From DASZVB01 sp035545855 (lineage in GTDB: Bacteria; Myxococcota_A; Polyangia; Polyangiales; Polyangiaceae), in assembly GCA_035545855.1 (NCBI GenBank), contig DASZXK010000174.1, forward strand, positions 20,549-84,548: a DNA stretch of 64,000 bases. The letters run 5' to 3'. Each line of letters begins with the position of its first letter. The stretch's first letter is position 1. The notes under the pieces are model-generated. The model was not told the DNA's origin, did not search any database, and worked only from the letters and a program-made list of their open reading frames with translations. Of the stretch, positions 9,410-16,965 are shown in pieces. The translations under genes were made by a program, and so were the position numbers.

Positions 9410-10111
9410 TCACTTTCGCTTCATGCCCGGGAGCGTGGCGAGCTCGGGCGCCTGCTCGAGGACTTCGATCTCGGAGTAGGTGAGGAGACCCATGATCGGA
9501 TCTGCGACGGTGCCCGACGTCGCCTTGGTGAACGTCGTCGCGTAGTTGCCCTTGACCGTGACCTTCGCGCCCTTGGCGGGAAGCGGGTCCGGCACTTTGA
9601 CGCCCCAGAAGTTGTCGGTGAAGGCTTCCTTGTCCTTCGTGTCCTTGCCCTTCTGCTTGTCGAACTCCTCGATGGCGTCGTGGAGCTGAGCGAAGTTCGA
9701 CGCCCAGCCCATCACCCGGATGCAGTCCGAGTCGGGGGCGTCCTTCGTGTCGCAGAGCCAGAAGGTCGGGATCGGCGGACGGCAACCTTCCGGGTCTTCC
9801 TTGCCCGTCTTGTGGATCGCGCACTTGGGCGCATCCATCAGGTTCGTCTTCCCGATGTAGCCGGTCACCTTCACGTCCTTGTCGGCGACGTCTTTGTGGT
9901 GCACGCGGCTCCGGAGCAGGTAGCTCACGCCCCAGACCGTGTACGCGTCGCCTGCCTTCATCGGCTTCTGCGGGACGTTCGGTACGGGGGGCAGGTTCGC
10001 CTTGACCCCGCTCGGCGCCGGCCGCGGCGTGTACTTCGGTTTTTCACCCCCACAGGCGAGGGTAGCGGACAGGGCGACGACAGCGGCGAAAGCGGACCGA
10101 CCAAGCGGCAT
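9410..10111 (-). CDS. Lipoprotein of unknown function
   Basis: Protein of 233 aa with a clear lipoprotein signal (ATLAC, Cys20), a Pro-rich tether to about residue 50, and a compact domain with paired cysteines (KCAIH, EGCRPP, WLCDTK, DSDCIRV). The central part, with alternating hydrophobic positions such as VKVTGYIGK, suggests an OB-like beta domain, but this is a guess. A good Shine-Dalgarno (GGGAGG) precedes the ATG. It lies 110 bp upstream of tamA on the same strand, reads away from tamA's start region, and is divergent from the phosphatase gene. No function is assigned. Confidence 0.75.
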   Translation of the reverse strand: MPLGRSAFAAVVALSATLACGGEKPKYTPRPAPSGVKANLPPVPNVPQKPMKAGDAYTVWGVSYLLRSRVHHKDVADKDVKVTGYIGKTNLMDAPKCAIHKTGKEDPEGCRPPIPTFWLCDTKDAPDSDCIRVMGWASNFAQLHDAIEEFDKQKGKDTKDKEAFTDNFWGVKVPDPLPAKGAKVTVKGNYATTFTKATSGTVADPIMGLLTYSEIEVLEQAPELATLPGMKRK

Positions 10112-10234
10112 TTTGATGGCCTCCCAACGGGTTTCGGACCCGCACGGGTATCACGCGGGGAAGCCGGGGGGCAAGCTGAGTTTACAGTGCAGGCGGATCT
10201 AAGCCCCGTCCCCGGGCGCACGCAACCAGCCGAA

Positions 10235-10262
10235 TTGACGGCAGGTTTTCGGGGAATACCCT
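10235..10262 (+). promoter_or_regulatory. Candidate sigma-70-type promoter of the PPP phosphatase
   Basis: TTGACG (10235-10240), 16-nt spacer, TACCCT (10257-10262). The ATG at 10270 begins 7 nt after the -10 box and no Shine-Dalgarno is present, so transcription would start at or next to the A of ATG, giving a leaderless mRNA. This is inferred from sequence only. Confidence 0.45.
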
Positions 10263-10269
10263 TGCGCTC

Positions 10270-10986
10270 ATGGGCAGCGGCGGCCGGCGCATCTTCATCG
10301 GCGACGTGCACGGCTGCGCCGCCGAGCTTTCCGACCTGCTCTCGCTCCTCGGCCCCGGCTCCTCCGATGCCGTCTACTTCGTCGGGGATCTCGTCGCTCG
10401 CGGGCCCGACAGCCGGGGCGTGCTCAAGCTCTACCGCGAGATCGCCGCGAAGGGCGTCATCGGCAACCACGAGGCGCGGCTCATCGAGGTGCGACGCGCC
10501 CGCGCGAGAGGCGAGGAAGGCCCGAAGCTCGGCCCGAGCCACGAGGCGCTCCTGAAGGAGCTCGGCGACTCGGACTGGACGCTCCTCGAATCGCTCCCGC
10601 TCTATCTGGAGTTGAAGACGGAAGAGCTCCGCGTCGTGCACGCCGGCGTGCTTCCCGGCGTACCGCTCCGCAAGCAGGAAGCGTGGGCTCTCACGCACAT
10701 TCGCTCGGTGGACGCGAACGGAAAGGCGAGCTCGGAGCCCGGCGTGGAGAGCTGGGCCGCGGGCTATCGGGAGAGTCCGCACGTCGTGTTCGGGCACGAC
10801 GCGCGTCGCGGGCTCCAGCTCCACCCGGCAGCGACGGGGCTCGACACCGCCTGCGTCTACGGTGGATCGCTCACCGCGCTCGTGCTGCCCAAGGGAACGA
10901 AGATGCCGTTCCCGAAAGACCGGCGAGATCTCCTGGTCTCGGTGCGTGCGCGCGCCCAGTACTACACGACGCCGGGATTCACCTAG
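10270..10986 (+). CDS. PPP-family metallophosphoesterase (ApaH/serine-threonine phosphatase-like)
   Basis: Protein of 238 aa with the three metal-binding signatures of the PPP superfamily in order: GDVHG (11-15), GDLVARG (39-45) and GNHE (65-68), with a C-terminal GHD motif. This family uses a dinuclear metal centre to hydrolyse phosphoesters; members include bis(5'-nucleosyl)tetraphosphatases and serine/threonine phosphatases, and sequence alone does not separate them here. The length is close to ApaH-like phosphatases. The gene is monocistronic, divergent from the lipoprotein gene, and its 3' end overlaps a possible small convergent gene by 8 nt. Confidence 0.9.
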   Translation: MGSGGRRIFIGDVHGCAAELSDLLSLLGPGSSDAVYFVGDLVARGPDSRGVLKLYREIAAKGVIGNHEARLIEVRRARARGEEGPKLGPSHEALLKELGDSDWTLLESLPLYLELKTEELRVVHAGVLPGVPLRKQEAWALTHIRSVDANGKASSEPGVESWAAGYRESPHVVFGHDARRGLQLHPAATGLDTACVYGGSLTALVLPKGTKMPFPKDRRDLLVSVRARAQYYTTPGFT

Positions 10987-11104
10987 ACTGCGTCGCGGGG
11001 GGCGTGTGATCGCGGGCATCCGCGAGGCGCGAGAGCTCCAGGTAAACGCCGATCGCGGCGGCGAGGATCGCGGCGGCGACGAGCGTCTTCCGGTCATCGG
11101 GCAT
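10979..11104 (-). CDS. Possible 41-residue single-pass membrane peptide
   Basis: Short reading frame with ATG at 11104 and TGA at 10979. The product begins MPDDRKTLVAAAILAAAIGV, has one hydrophobic helix at about residues 7-22, and ends in a charged soluble tail. Nearly every codon ends in G or C, as in the surrounding genes, and the frame fills an otherwise empty 166-bp interval, which argues for real coding. Against it: no Shine-Dalgarno is visible and it overlaps the end of the convergent phosphatase gene by 8 nt. No family is recognised. Confidence 0.45.
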   Translation of the reverse strand: MPDDRKTLVAAAILAAAIGVYLELSRLADARDHTPPATQSR

Positions 11105-11152
11105 GCGTCGGAGATAGCCCGGGGCCCTCGCAATTGATACACCCCGAGGGGC

Positions 11153-11878
11153 GTGGCTTCGCGCTTCCGCGTTCCTCTGTCACCGCTCGGCTCGGGCGCC
11201 GCGACCCTCGATGCGGACGCGGGCCGCTACGTCGCGCGGGTCCATCGGCTCGGACCCGGGGACCACCTGACGCTGTTCGATCCCGATTCCGGGACGGAGG
11301 CCGACGCGACGATCGTCCGCAGCCACCCGGAGGTCGTCTGTGACGTCGGGCCGCTCCGCGCGGGGCGAGTGCCGTCCCGGGCCGTCACGCTCGTGCAGGC
11401 GCTCGGCAAGGGGGACAAGCCCGAGCAGGTCGTTCGCGACGCGACCGCGCTTTCGGTCACGCGCATCGTTTTCGTGGAGGCCGAGCGCTCCGTGCCCCGC
11501 GTGGGCGATCGCGCCGAGGCCAAGCGCGTCCGACTCCGCGCGGTCGCGGTCGACGCGGCACGGCAATCGGGGCGCGGGAACGTTCCGGAGATCGTCGCGG
11601 CGGTGCCGCTCCACGCGGCTTTTCGCGAGCTTCCTCCCGGGACGGTGTCCTTGTGCCTTTCGCCGGGAGCTCCCGAGTCGTTCGGGGCGGTGCTCGCTCG
11701 CGTTTCCCCGGACGCGCCGGTCGCGGTGTTCGTCGGCCCCGAGGGCGGATTCACGGACGGGGAGCTCTCCGTGCTCCGGGTCTCCGGTGCGACCCTGGTC
11801 TCCTTCGGGGATCTCGTCCTCAGGACCGAGACGGCCGCCGCGGCGGTCCTCGGCGCGCTCCTCGCTCATCGTCGCTGA
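11153..11878 (+). CDS. rsmE: 16S rRNA (uracil-1498-N3)-methyltransferase
   Basis: SPOUT-class RNA methyltransferase of 241 aa. An N-terminal PUA-like domain (about 1-70) is followed by the SPOUT domain with the family signature GPEGGFT (195-201) and the trefoil-knot motif FGDLVLRTETAA close to the C-terminus. RsmE methylates U1498 of 16S rRNA in the assembled 30S subunit. The start is GTG with GAGGGG just upstream as a probable ribosome-binding site. It stands alone between a possible small gene upstream and a large exported protein downstream (51-bp gap). Confidence 0.94.
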   Translation: MASRFRVPLSPLGSGAATLDADAGRYVARVHRLGPGDHLTLFDPDSGTEADATIVRSHPEVVCDVGPLRAGRVPSRAVTLVQALGKGDKPEQVVRDATALSVTRIVFVEAERSVPRVGDRAEAKRVRLRAVAVDAARQSGRGNVPEIVAAVPLHAAFRELPPGTVSLCLSPGAPESFGAVLARVSPDAPVAVFVGPEGGFTDGELSVLRVSGATLVSFGDLVLRTETAAAAVLGALLAHRR

Positions 11879-11929
11879 ACGTTCCCGTCGCCGAATGGAT
11901 GGTAGGCTCGCGCCTCCCGCTTCGGTCAC

Positions 11930-13966
11930 ATGAGACGCTTCGCGCTGGCGATCACCCTGGCCCTGTTTCCCGTGGTCCACGGGGGGGTTGCGCACGCGGC
12001 GCTCACGGATTCGGAGAAGGCCGTCGTCAAGACCTTCGTGAAGAAGGGCGCGCTCGACTCGGCGAGCCGCGTCCGGGCGCTCGTGGGAAGGCCGGACCTC
12101 GAGAAGGACGAGGTCTCGGCCGTGCTCCGCGACGGGTACGCCGAGGCGCCGTTCGACGACGCGCACCTGCGGTTCACGGACGCGCTCCTCTTCGGTCCGG
12201 GCTCGGCCGCGGCGCGAAATGACCTCGTGGCCCCGGTCGTGACGGCCCTCCTCGCGCGCGCCGCCGCCCGCATGAACGAGGTGCCCATGGAGGCCGCTGC
12301 TCGCGTGACCGAAAAGGAGCGAGCGGCGACGGAAGAGCTCCTCGCGATCCACGGCTTCGTCGACCAGAAGATCGCGAACGGCGGTTCCCCGCCTCCCGAC
12401 GGTCACGACGGCGCGCTCGCGATCCGGGAGGACGCGCTCGGCAGCGCGGCGAGGCAGTACGTGGAACACCTCGTCGCGCACGAGCGGTGGATGCGGGCGC
12501 CGGGGAACGTCTCCGCGGAGCTCGTCCGTGTCCGCGCACAGATGGCGCTCGCGCTCATCGATCTCTCGCGCGGCGTGCTCGGGAGACACGAGATCATCGG
12601 CGCGCTCGGTCTGGACGGCTCGCGCCGCGCGCTCTTCGAGCGCACGGGCGTGTTCGTGGAGGCGGGCGCGGCTCCGGACGCACGCCTCGCCGACGTGCTT
12701 CGCGTCGTGGAGAGCGTGCCGGACGCGCTCCGGGGCGTCTCGGCGCTCCTCGTCTCGAAGACGAGCCCCCTCGGCCTCGTCGGGCGCGGCAAGGTCCTCC
12801 GCGTGGGCGTCTCCGTCGGCGCGCAGGCGGACCCGATCGGCTGGGGAGCGCTCTGGCCCGACGAGGTCACGCCGTCGGCGCCCGACAAGGCCCTCGTCGC
12901 GGCGGCAGAAGCGGTGGCGGAGCTCGCGACGGCTCGCGCCCTCTCGGCGGATCCTGCGCTCGCCGAGAAGGCGCGCGCGGCCTCCGAACACGCCGCACGC
13001 GCCGGCGCCGTCGGCTATCTCGCGAAGCGCGCGCTCGCGGTGCCGCTCGCTCGCTCGCAAGGCCTGCCGGCGGCGGCGCCGGCCCCGGCCGTCGTCCTGG
13101 AGGAGGCGGTCGCGCTGCTCCTCCTCGACGCGCCACGCGCGGTCGACCTCGCCGTCGTGCGGGAAGCAGAAGGGCGACCGGAGCCCGCGGAGCAGCTCGC
13201 GCTCGCGCTCACCGTGCTCGCGAGCTCCGGAGCCAGGGCCGCGGCCGGTCGCACGAAGCAGGACGGCGGCGTCGAGTCGCTCCCTCTTTCGGAGGTGAAG
13301 CGAGAGGGCGCGCTCGTGACGGAGCTCCAGCTCGGGGGTCGCCGGGTCACCGTCACGTCGGACCCGGAGGGCGTCTTCAGCGTCGCTCTGGACGGCTCGC
13401 GTCCGAAGCTCACGTCGCTCCCGACGTTTCGCGAGCGGACGAAAGAAGCGGACTCCTGGGACGCCGACGGCCGCACGTACACGAAGCTCTTCGGCGCTCC
13501 GAAGGCGACCTTCCTCGACGACGGTCGCTTCGTCGTGGAAGGCAGTCACGCGGGCTTCGACGCCGTCGCCACGGGAGAGCCCGGCGCAGACGGAGAGATT
13601 TCGGCGGAGCTCTGGCCCGCCGGCGACGGAGGCGGGTTCGTCGCACGCGCCGTCGCGGGGGACTCGAGCTACGAGGGGGTGACGCTCCTGCTCGAGCCCG
13701 CTTCGTCGCAAGTGAGACTCCTCGCGATGGACGGGAAGGGGAAGGCGAGGCCGCTCGCGGATCCCGCGAAGCTCCCTCCGCCCGGGCCGAAAGGGTACGC
13801 CGTCTCGCTCGCCGTGAAGGGCGACCGCGTGACGGCGAAGGTCGACAAGGTCACCCTGTCGGCGTCGCTCACGGGCGGACCCACCGACGGCCACTTCGGG
13901 CTGGCGGTCCGGGCCGACGCCCGGCTCGAGGTGAGAACGCTGAAGGTGAAGCAGAGGGCGCCATGA
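11930..13966 (+). CDS. Large exported protein, helical N-terminal half and lectin-like C-terminal domain
   Basis: Protein of 678 aa with a standard signal peptide (residues 1-23, cleavage after AHA). Residues 25-450 are Ala-rich and helical without recognisable repeats. The last 200 residues look like a concanavalin/LamG-type beta sandwich of the kind found in carbohydrate-binding DUF1080-like domains (strands around ELQLGGRRVTV, GYAVSLAVKGDRVTAKV and GHFGLAVRADARLEVRTLKV); this fold call is inference. It overlaps the following B12-binding gene by 4 nt (ATGA), so the two are co-translated, an odd pairing of an exported and a cytoplasmic product. Function unknown. Confidence 0.8.
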   Translation: MRRFALAITLALFPVVHGGVAHAALTDSEKAVVKTFVKKGALDSASRVRALVGRPDLEKDEVSAVLRDGYAEAPFDDAHLRFTDALLFGPGSAAARNDLVAPVVTALLARAAARMNEVPMEAAARVTEKERAATEELLAIHGFVDQKIANGGSPPPDGHDGALAIREDALGSAARQYVEHLVAHERWMRAPGNVSAELVRVRAQMALALIDLSRGVLGRHEIIGALGLDGSRRALFERTGVFVEAGAAPDARLADVLRVVESVPDALRGVSALLVSKTSPLGLVGRGKVLRVGVSVGAQADPIGWGALWPDEVTPSAPDKALVAAAEAVAELATARALSADPALAEKARAASEHAARAGAVGYLAKRALAVPLARSQGLPAAAPAPAVVLEEAVALLLLDAPRAVDLAVVREAEGRPEPAEQLALALTVLASSGARAAAGRTKQDGGVESLPLSEVKREGALVTELQLGGRRVTVTSDPEGVFSVALDGSRPKLTSLPTFRERTKEADSWDADGRTYTKLFGAPKATFLDDGRFVVEGSHAGFDAVATGEPGADGEISAELWPAGDGGGFVARAVAGDSSYEGVTLLLEPASSQVRLLAMDGKGKARPLADPAKLPPPGPKGYAVSLAVKGDRVTAKVDKVTLSASLTGGPTDGHFGLAVRADARLEVRTLKVKQRAP

Positions 13967-14373
13967 CGGAATCCCGGATCCGCGTCCTCGTCGCAAAGCC
14001 CGGTCTGGACGGCCACGATCGCGGCGCGAAGATCGTCGCTCGGGCCCTCCGCGACGCCGGGTTCGAGGTCGTCTACACGGGCCTCCACCAGACCCCGGAG
14101 ATGATCGCGGCCGCGGCCATCCAGGAGGACGTGGACATCGTCGGGCTCTCCATCATGAGCGGCGCCCACAACACGCTCTTCCCCGCCGTCATCGAAGCGC
14201 TCAAAGCCCGAGGCGGCAGCGACATCCAGGTCTTCGGCGGAGGCATCGTCCCCGATGAAGACGTCCCGAGCCTCGAGGCCGCCGGAGTCCGGAAGGTCTT
14301 CAAGCCCGGCGCGCCCCTTCAAGACATCATCGACTGGGTCCGCGAGAACGTGAAACCGTCGCGCCTCGCGTAG
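13963..14373 (+). CDS. Stand-alone cobalamin-binding domain protein (methylmalonyl-CoA mutase C-terminal type)
   Basis: Protein of 136 aa that equals the B12-binding domain of methylmalonyl-CoA mutase family enzymes. The cobalt-ligating signature D16-x-H18-x-x-G21 is intact, followed by the expected Rossmann-like GLSIMSGAH and FGGGIVPDED segments. Such separate small subunits pair with a large catalytic chain encoded elsewhere (methylmalonyl-, isobutyryl- or ethylmalonyl-CoA mutases). No mutase large subunit or MeaB-type chaperone lies in the window, so the partner is unknown. Its ATG lies inside the upstream stop (ATGA). A repeat array begins 15 bp after its stop codon. Confidence 0.92.
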   Translation: MTESRIRVLVAKPGLDGHDRGAKIVARALRDAGFEVVYTGLHQTPEMIAAAAIQEDVDIVGLSIMSGAHNTLFPAVIEALKARGGSDIQVFGGGIVPDEDVPSLEAAGVRKVFKPGAPLQDIIDWVRENVKPSRLA

Positions 14374-14387
14374 GAGACGGCGGAAGG

Positions 14388-14545
14388 CGTCGTGGGGTTG
14401 GTTTGTGGGGGACCTTGTCCCCCGAGGCTTCCCTGCGGTCCTCGGGCTACGCCCTGCGGTCCTCGGGAACCTCGCCCCCTGCCGCGCCTAGCGGCGCGCG
14501 CTCGCCTTGCTCGCGGGGCCGTGAAGCGGCTGGACCAATCGGGGG
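14388..14545. repeat. Hairpin-rich repeat unit, copy A1
   Basis: Begins CGTCGTGGGG 15 bp after the preceding stop codon. It contains a perfect 7-bp stem with a 3-nt loop, GGGGGAC-CTT-GTCCCCC (14407-14423), a doubled CTGCGGTCCTCGGG segment, and GCCGC-GCCTA-GCGGC, and ends in GGACCAATCGGGG. Nearly the same unit occurs at 14637, 63647 and 63851. Confidence 0.8.
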
Positions 14546-14636
14546 GGGCGACTCGCCGGCTTCGCCGTGCTCGCGGGGCCGACCAATCGGGGGCGACTCG
14601 CCGCCCTTCGGGCGAGCTCGACGCGACGACGATCGG

Positions 14637-14790
14637 CGTCGTGGGGTTTGTTTGTGGGGGACCTTGTCCCCCGAGGCTCCTGTGGTCCTCGGGCTTCGCC
14701 CTTCGGGCCTCGGACCTCGCCCCCTGCCGCGCCTAGCGGCGCGCGCTCGCCGTGCTCGCGGGTAGCCGTGCATCGGCTGGACCAATCGCG
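14637..14790. repeat. Hairpin-rich repeat unit, copy A2
   Basis: Second copy of the unit, 249 bp after A1. The stem-loop is identical (14656-14672). It diverges in the middle (CTTCGGGCCTCGGACC in place of CTGCGGTCCTCGGGAACC) but keeps the GCCGCGCCTAGCGGC hairpin and the terminal GGCTGGACCAATCG module. Confidence 0.8.
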
Positions 14791-14890
14791 GGGGCTCGCC
14801 GGCTTCGCCGAGCTCGCGGGGGCGTGGAACGGCGGGACCAATCGCGGGGGCTCGCCGGCTTCGCCGAGCTCGCGGGGGGACCAATCGGGG

Positions 14891-14953
14891 GTGAATAGTT
14901 TGTATACAAACTGTCCGGGGAGGAGATACCCCCCACGGCGCCGTTTGCCGTGC
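14891..14953. repeat. Palindrome repeat unit, copy B1
   Basis: Contains the perfect 16-bp palindrome AGTTTGTATACAAACT (14897-14912), followed by GTCCGGGGAGGAGATACC and CACGGCGCCGTTTGCCGTGC. Two further copies lie after ftsZ at 32094 and 32191. Confidence 0.85.
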
Positions 14954-15114
14954 GGCGCTGCCGGGCGCGCTCGCTGTGTTCGCGGGGAGGTGAATCGGCG
15001 GGACCAATCGCTGGGCTGGATTCCCGGGCAGGGCTGAGTGTCTGGATAGCTGAACTTGGGTTCAGGTGAGTCCCTCGGTCACACGATCGCCTGGAATTTC
15101 CGGGGGCTCCGTTG

Positions 15115-15144
15115 TTGACAGGGGGGGGCCGGGACCCGTACCGT
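15115..15144 (+). promoter_or_regulatory. Candidate promoter of the dcw operon
   Basis: A perfect -35 TTGACA (15115-15120) is followed after 18 nt by TACCGT (15139-15144), a plausible -10 in a GC-rich genome. The predicted start near 15151 lies just upstream of the MraZ boxes, so MraZ bound there would block promoter clearance. Confidence 0.55.
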
Positions 15145-15156
15145 CGGGGCCGTTAG

Positions 15157-15181
15157 TGGGAAGAAGTGGGCCAAAGTGACG
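15157..15181 (+). promoter_or_regulatory. MraZ-binding boxes (autoregulatory operator)
   Basis: Three pentamers at exact 10-bp spacing: TGGGA (15157), TGGGC (15167) and TGACG (15177), each separated by 5 nt. This is the TGGGN-N5 direct-repeat architecture described for the mra promoter in Escherichia coli and other bacteria; the third box is degenerate. The site lies 29 bp upstream of the mraZ start and implies autorepression of the dcw operon by MraZ. Confidence 0.85.
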
Positions 15182-15209
15182 CCTCTTCCCCCAGGCTGGG
15201 TCGTCGCCG

Positions 15210-15662
15210 ATGTTCCGCGGGCAGTTCGTTCACTCGATCGATCAGAAAGGACGCGTCAGTCTGCCGGCGCGCTTTCGCGACACCGTGCTCGCGACGGGGG
15301 ACGCGCGACTCGTGATCACTCCCGCCCCCGCCGACCCGTGCCTGCATCTGTATCCGCTCGCAGACTGGGCGGAGTTCGAGAAGCGGATCGCCGATCTCCC
15401 CCGCTTCGATCCCCACATCGTTCGCTTCCGCCGCCTGTACGTGTCCGCCGCGCTCGAGTGCGAGGTGGACGCCTCGGGCCGCGTGCTGATTTCCCCCGAC
15501 TACCGCGGCCGGGCGCATCTGGAAAAAGAAGTGCTCCTCGCGGGAATGGGACGTCACGTCGAGCTCTGGTCGAAGGAGCGCTGGGACCGCGCGACGGCGC
15601 CGCTCGCGCAGGCCGAGGAAGAGAAGTTCCTGAAGAGCGTGGAGGAGCTGATCCGCATATGA
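15210..15662 (+). CDS. mraZ: Transcriptional regulator MraZ
   Basis: First gene of the division and cell-wall operon; 150 aa, the normal length. It has the two SpoVT/AbrB-like swapped-hairpin repeats, each with its DNA-binding signature: DQKGRVSLPARFRD (about 11-24) and DASGRVLISPDYRG (about 87-100). MraZ is an oligomeric ring-forming repressor that acts on its own promoter, and the matching operator is present at 15157-15181. Its stop overlaps the rsmH start (ATATGA). No strong Shine-Dalgarno precedes the ATG. Confidence 0.96.
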   Translation: MFRGQFVHSIDQKGRVSLPARFRDTVLATGDARLVITPAPADPCLHLYPLADWAEFEKRIADLPRFDPHIVRFRRLYVSAALECEVDASGRVLISPDYRGRAHLEKEVLLAGMGRHVELWSKERWDRATAPLAQAEEEKFLKSVEELIRI

Positions 15663-16615
15663 CGATGGCAGCCACGATCCTCACCGACCCGCCTCCGTTC
15701 GAGCACGTCACCGTGCTCGGCGAAGAGACCATCGCCGCGCTCCGTCCCGGGGACGCGGAGAACGGAACGTTCGTGGACGTCACCGCCGGCGGCGGCGGAC
15801 ACTCGGCGCTCCTCCTCGCGCGCGCGCCCACGGCGCGCCTCTTCGCGTTCGATCGCGATCCGCGCGCCGTGGAGGCGGCGACCGCGCGTCTCGCGCCCTT
15901 CGGGGAGCGGGTCACGGTGGTCCATGGGACGTTCTCGGAGGTCGCGCCCTGGCTCGCCGAGCACGGCGTCACGACGGTGGACGGGCTCCTGGCGGATCTC
16001 GGCGTGTCGTCGCCTCAGATCGAAGACGCCGCGCGCGGCATGAGCTTCCGCTTCGAGGGCCCGCTCGACATGCGGATGGACCCGACGCAAGGGGAGACCG
16101 CTCGGGACCTCATCGAGCGACTCGACCAGGACGAGCTCGCCGACGCCATCTATCACTACGGCGAGGAGCACCGGTCGCGCCGCGTCGCGCGCTGCATCAA
16201 GCAGGCCCTCGACCGCGGCGAGCTCGAGACGACGCTCGATCTCCGTCGCGCCGTCGTGCGAGCGGTCGGGCCGCGGCGCGTCGGCGGGGTCGACCCCGCG
16301 ACGCGGACGTTCCAGGCCCTCCGGATCCTCGTGAACCAGGAGCTCGCCGAGCTCGAGGGTCTCCTCGCGACGCTCCCGTCGCTCATCGAGCCGGGCGGCG
16401 TCGCGGCGATCATCAGCTTCCACTCCCTCGAGGATCGGCTCGTGAAGCGCGCGTTTTCGCAGCGGGACGTCTGGGAGCGCCTCTCCAAGAAGCCGATCGT
16501 CCCGACGGACGCGGAACAGGCGGAAAACCCCCGTTCCCGGAGCGCGAAGCTCCGCGCCGCCCGTCGCGTGGACGACGAGACGCCGGCCGCGCGTTTGGAC
16601 GAGGAGGCCGAGTGA
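15659..16615 (+). CDS. rsmH: 16S rRNA (cytosine-1402-N4)-methyltransferase
   Basis: MraW/RsmH methyltransferase of 318 aa. SAM-binding motif I is DVTAGGGGHS (40-49). Further signatures are LLADLGVSSPQ, FRFEGPLDMRMD and the C-terminal ISFHSLEDRLVKR, all typical of the family. It methylates C1402 of 16S rRNA in the P site. I chose the ATG at 15659, which overlaps the mraZ stop by 4 nt and has GGAGG 13 nt upstream; an ATG at 15665 is the alternative. Confidence 0.95.
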   Translation: MTMAATILTDPPPFEHVTVLGEETIAALRPGDAENGTFVDVTAGGGGHSALLLARAPTARLFAFDRDPRAVEAATARLAPFGERVTVVHGTFSEVAPWLAEHGVTTVDGLLADLGVSSPQIEDAARGMSFRFEGPLDMRMDPTQGETARDLIERLDQDELADAIYHYGEEHRSRRVARCIKQALDRGELETTLDLRRAVVRAVGPRRVGGVDPATRTFQALRILVNQELAELEGLLATLPSLIEPGGVAAIISFHSLEDRLVKRAFSQRDVWERLSKKPIVPTDAEQAENPRSRSAKLRAARRVDDETPAARLDEEAE

Positions 16616-16965
16616 AGAAGAGCCCGTTCCTCGTCGTGTGGACGCTCGCCGTCGCCGCAGCGACCGCGGCGTTCACCGTGCACCTCGCGCTCCGCATGCG
16701 CTCCATCGAGCTCGGTTACGACCTCGGGCGCGCGCACGCGCACCTCGGGCGCCTTCGCGAGGTGAAGCGCGTGCTCGAGCTCGAGCTCGCGAGTCACGAG
16801 ACGCCCGAGCGCGTGGACCTCATCGCCCGGAGCGTCCTCGGCATGAGGGAGCCCTCGGCCGACCGGATCCTCTCCGCCGGTCCGATGCCGGCGGTCGGCG
16901 AGACGGGCGGCATCGTCGCCCCGCCGCTCGACGGAGTGCCGAGGAAGGAGCCGTCCGCGCCGTGA
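16612..16965 (+). CDS. ftsL: Cell division protein FtsL
   Basis: Small bitopic protein of 117 aa: one transmembrane helix (about residues 7-25), then a periplasmic coiled-coil-like segment (LGRLREVKRVLELELASHE), then a conserved short region with RVDLIARSVLGM. FtsL is poorly conserved in sequence; the call rests on topology and on its invariant place between rsmH and ftsI. The GTG start overlaps the rsmH stop by 4 nt. In the divisome FtsL forms a coiled coil with the FtsB-type partner and activates FtsW-FtsI; no ftsB is present here. Confidence 0.85.
   Translation: MKKSPFLVVWTLAVAAATAAFTVHLALRMRSIELGYDLGRAHAHLGRLREVKRVLELELASHETPERVDLIARSVLGMREPSADRILSAGPMPAVGETGGIVAPPLDGVPRKEPSAP

Larger units (their letters stand above)
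14374..15114. repeat. Gene-free mosaic repeat block 1
   Basis: Block between the B12-binding gene and the mraZ promoter made of repeat modules: two copies of a long hairpin-rich unit (from 14388 and 14637), six occurrences of GACCAATCG (14533, 14581, 14780, 14836, 14879, 15002), two near-identical GGCTTCGCCGAGCTCGCGGGG segments, and one palindrome unit (14891-14953). The final 60 bp before the promoter hold a small inverted pair TGAAC/GTTCA (15051-15064). Reading frames crossing the block are just uninterrupted GC-rich repeats with no start context or family similarity, so I do not call genes. Confidence 0.8.

Noticed and set aside
5271..9479. Open frame of about 1400 codons on the plus strand antisense to tamA-tamB
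   Set aside because: Shadow of the real genes: Arg/Glu-rich with no motif and poor third-position GC bias.
14392..15037. Several open frames crossing repeat block 1, with recurring peptides such as SLYTNCPGRR
   Set aside because: They recur only because the DNA repeats recur; they are open in several frames and lack start context, so they are not genes. Translation of such repeats cannot be fully excluded.
14374..15114. Possible CRISPR array
   Set aside because: Units are about 200 bp, imperfect and modular, with no regular unique spacers of 30-40 bp and no cas genes.
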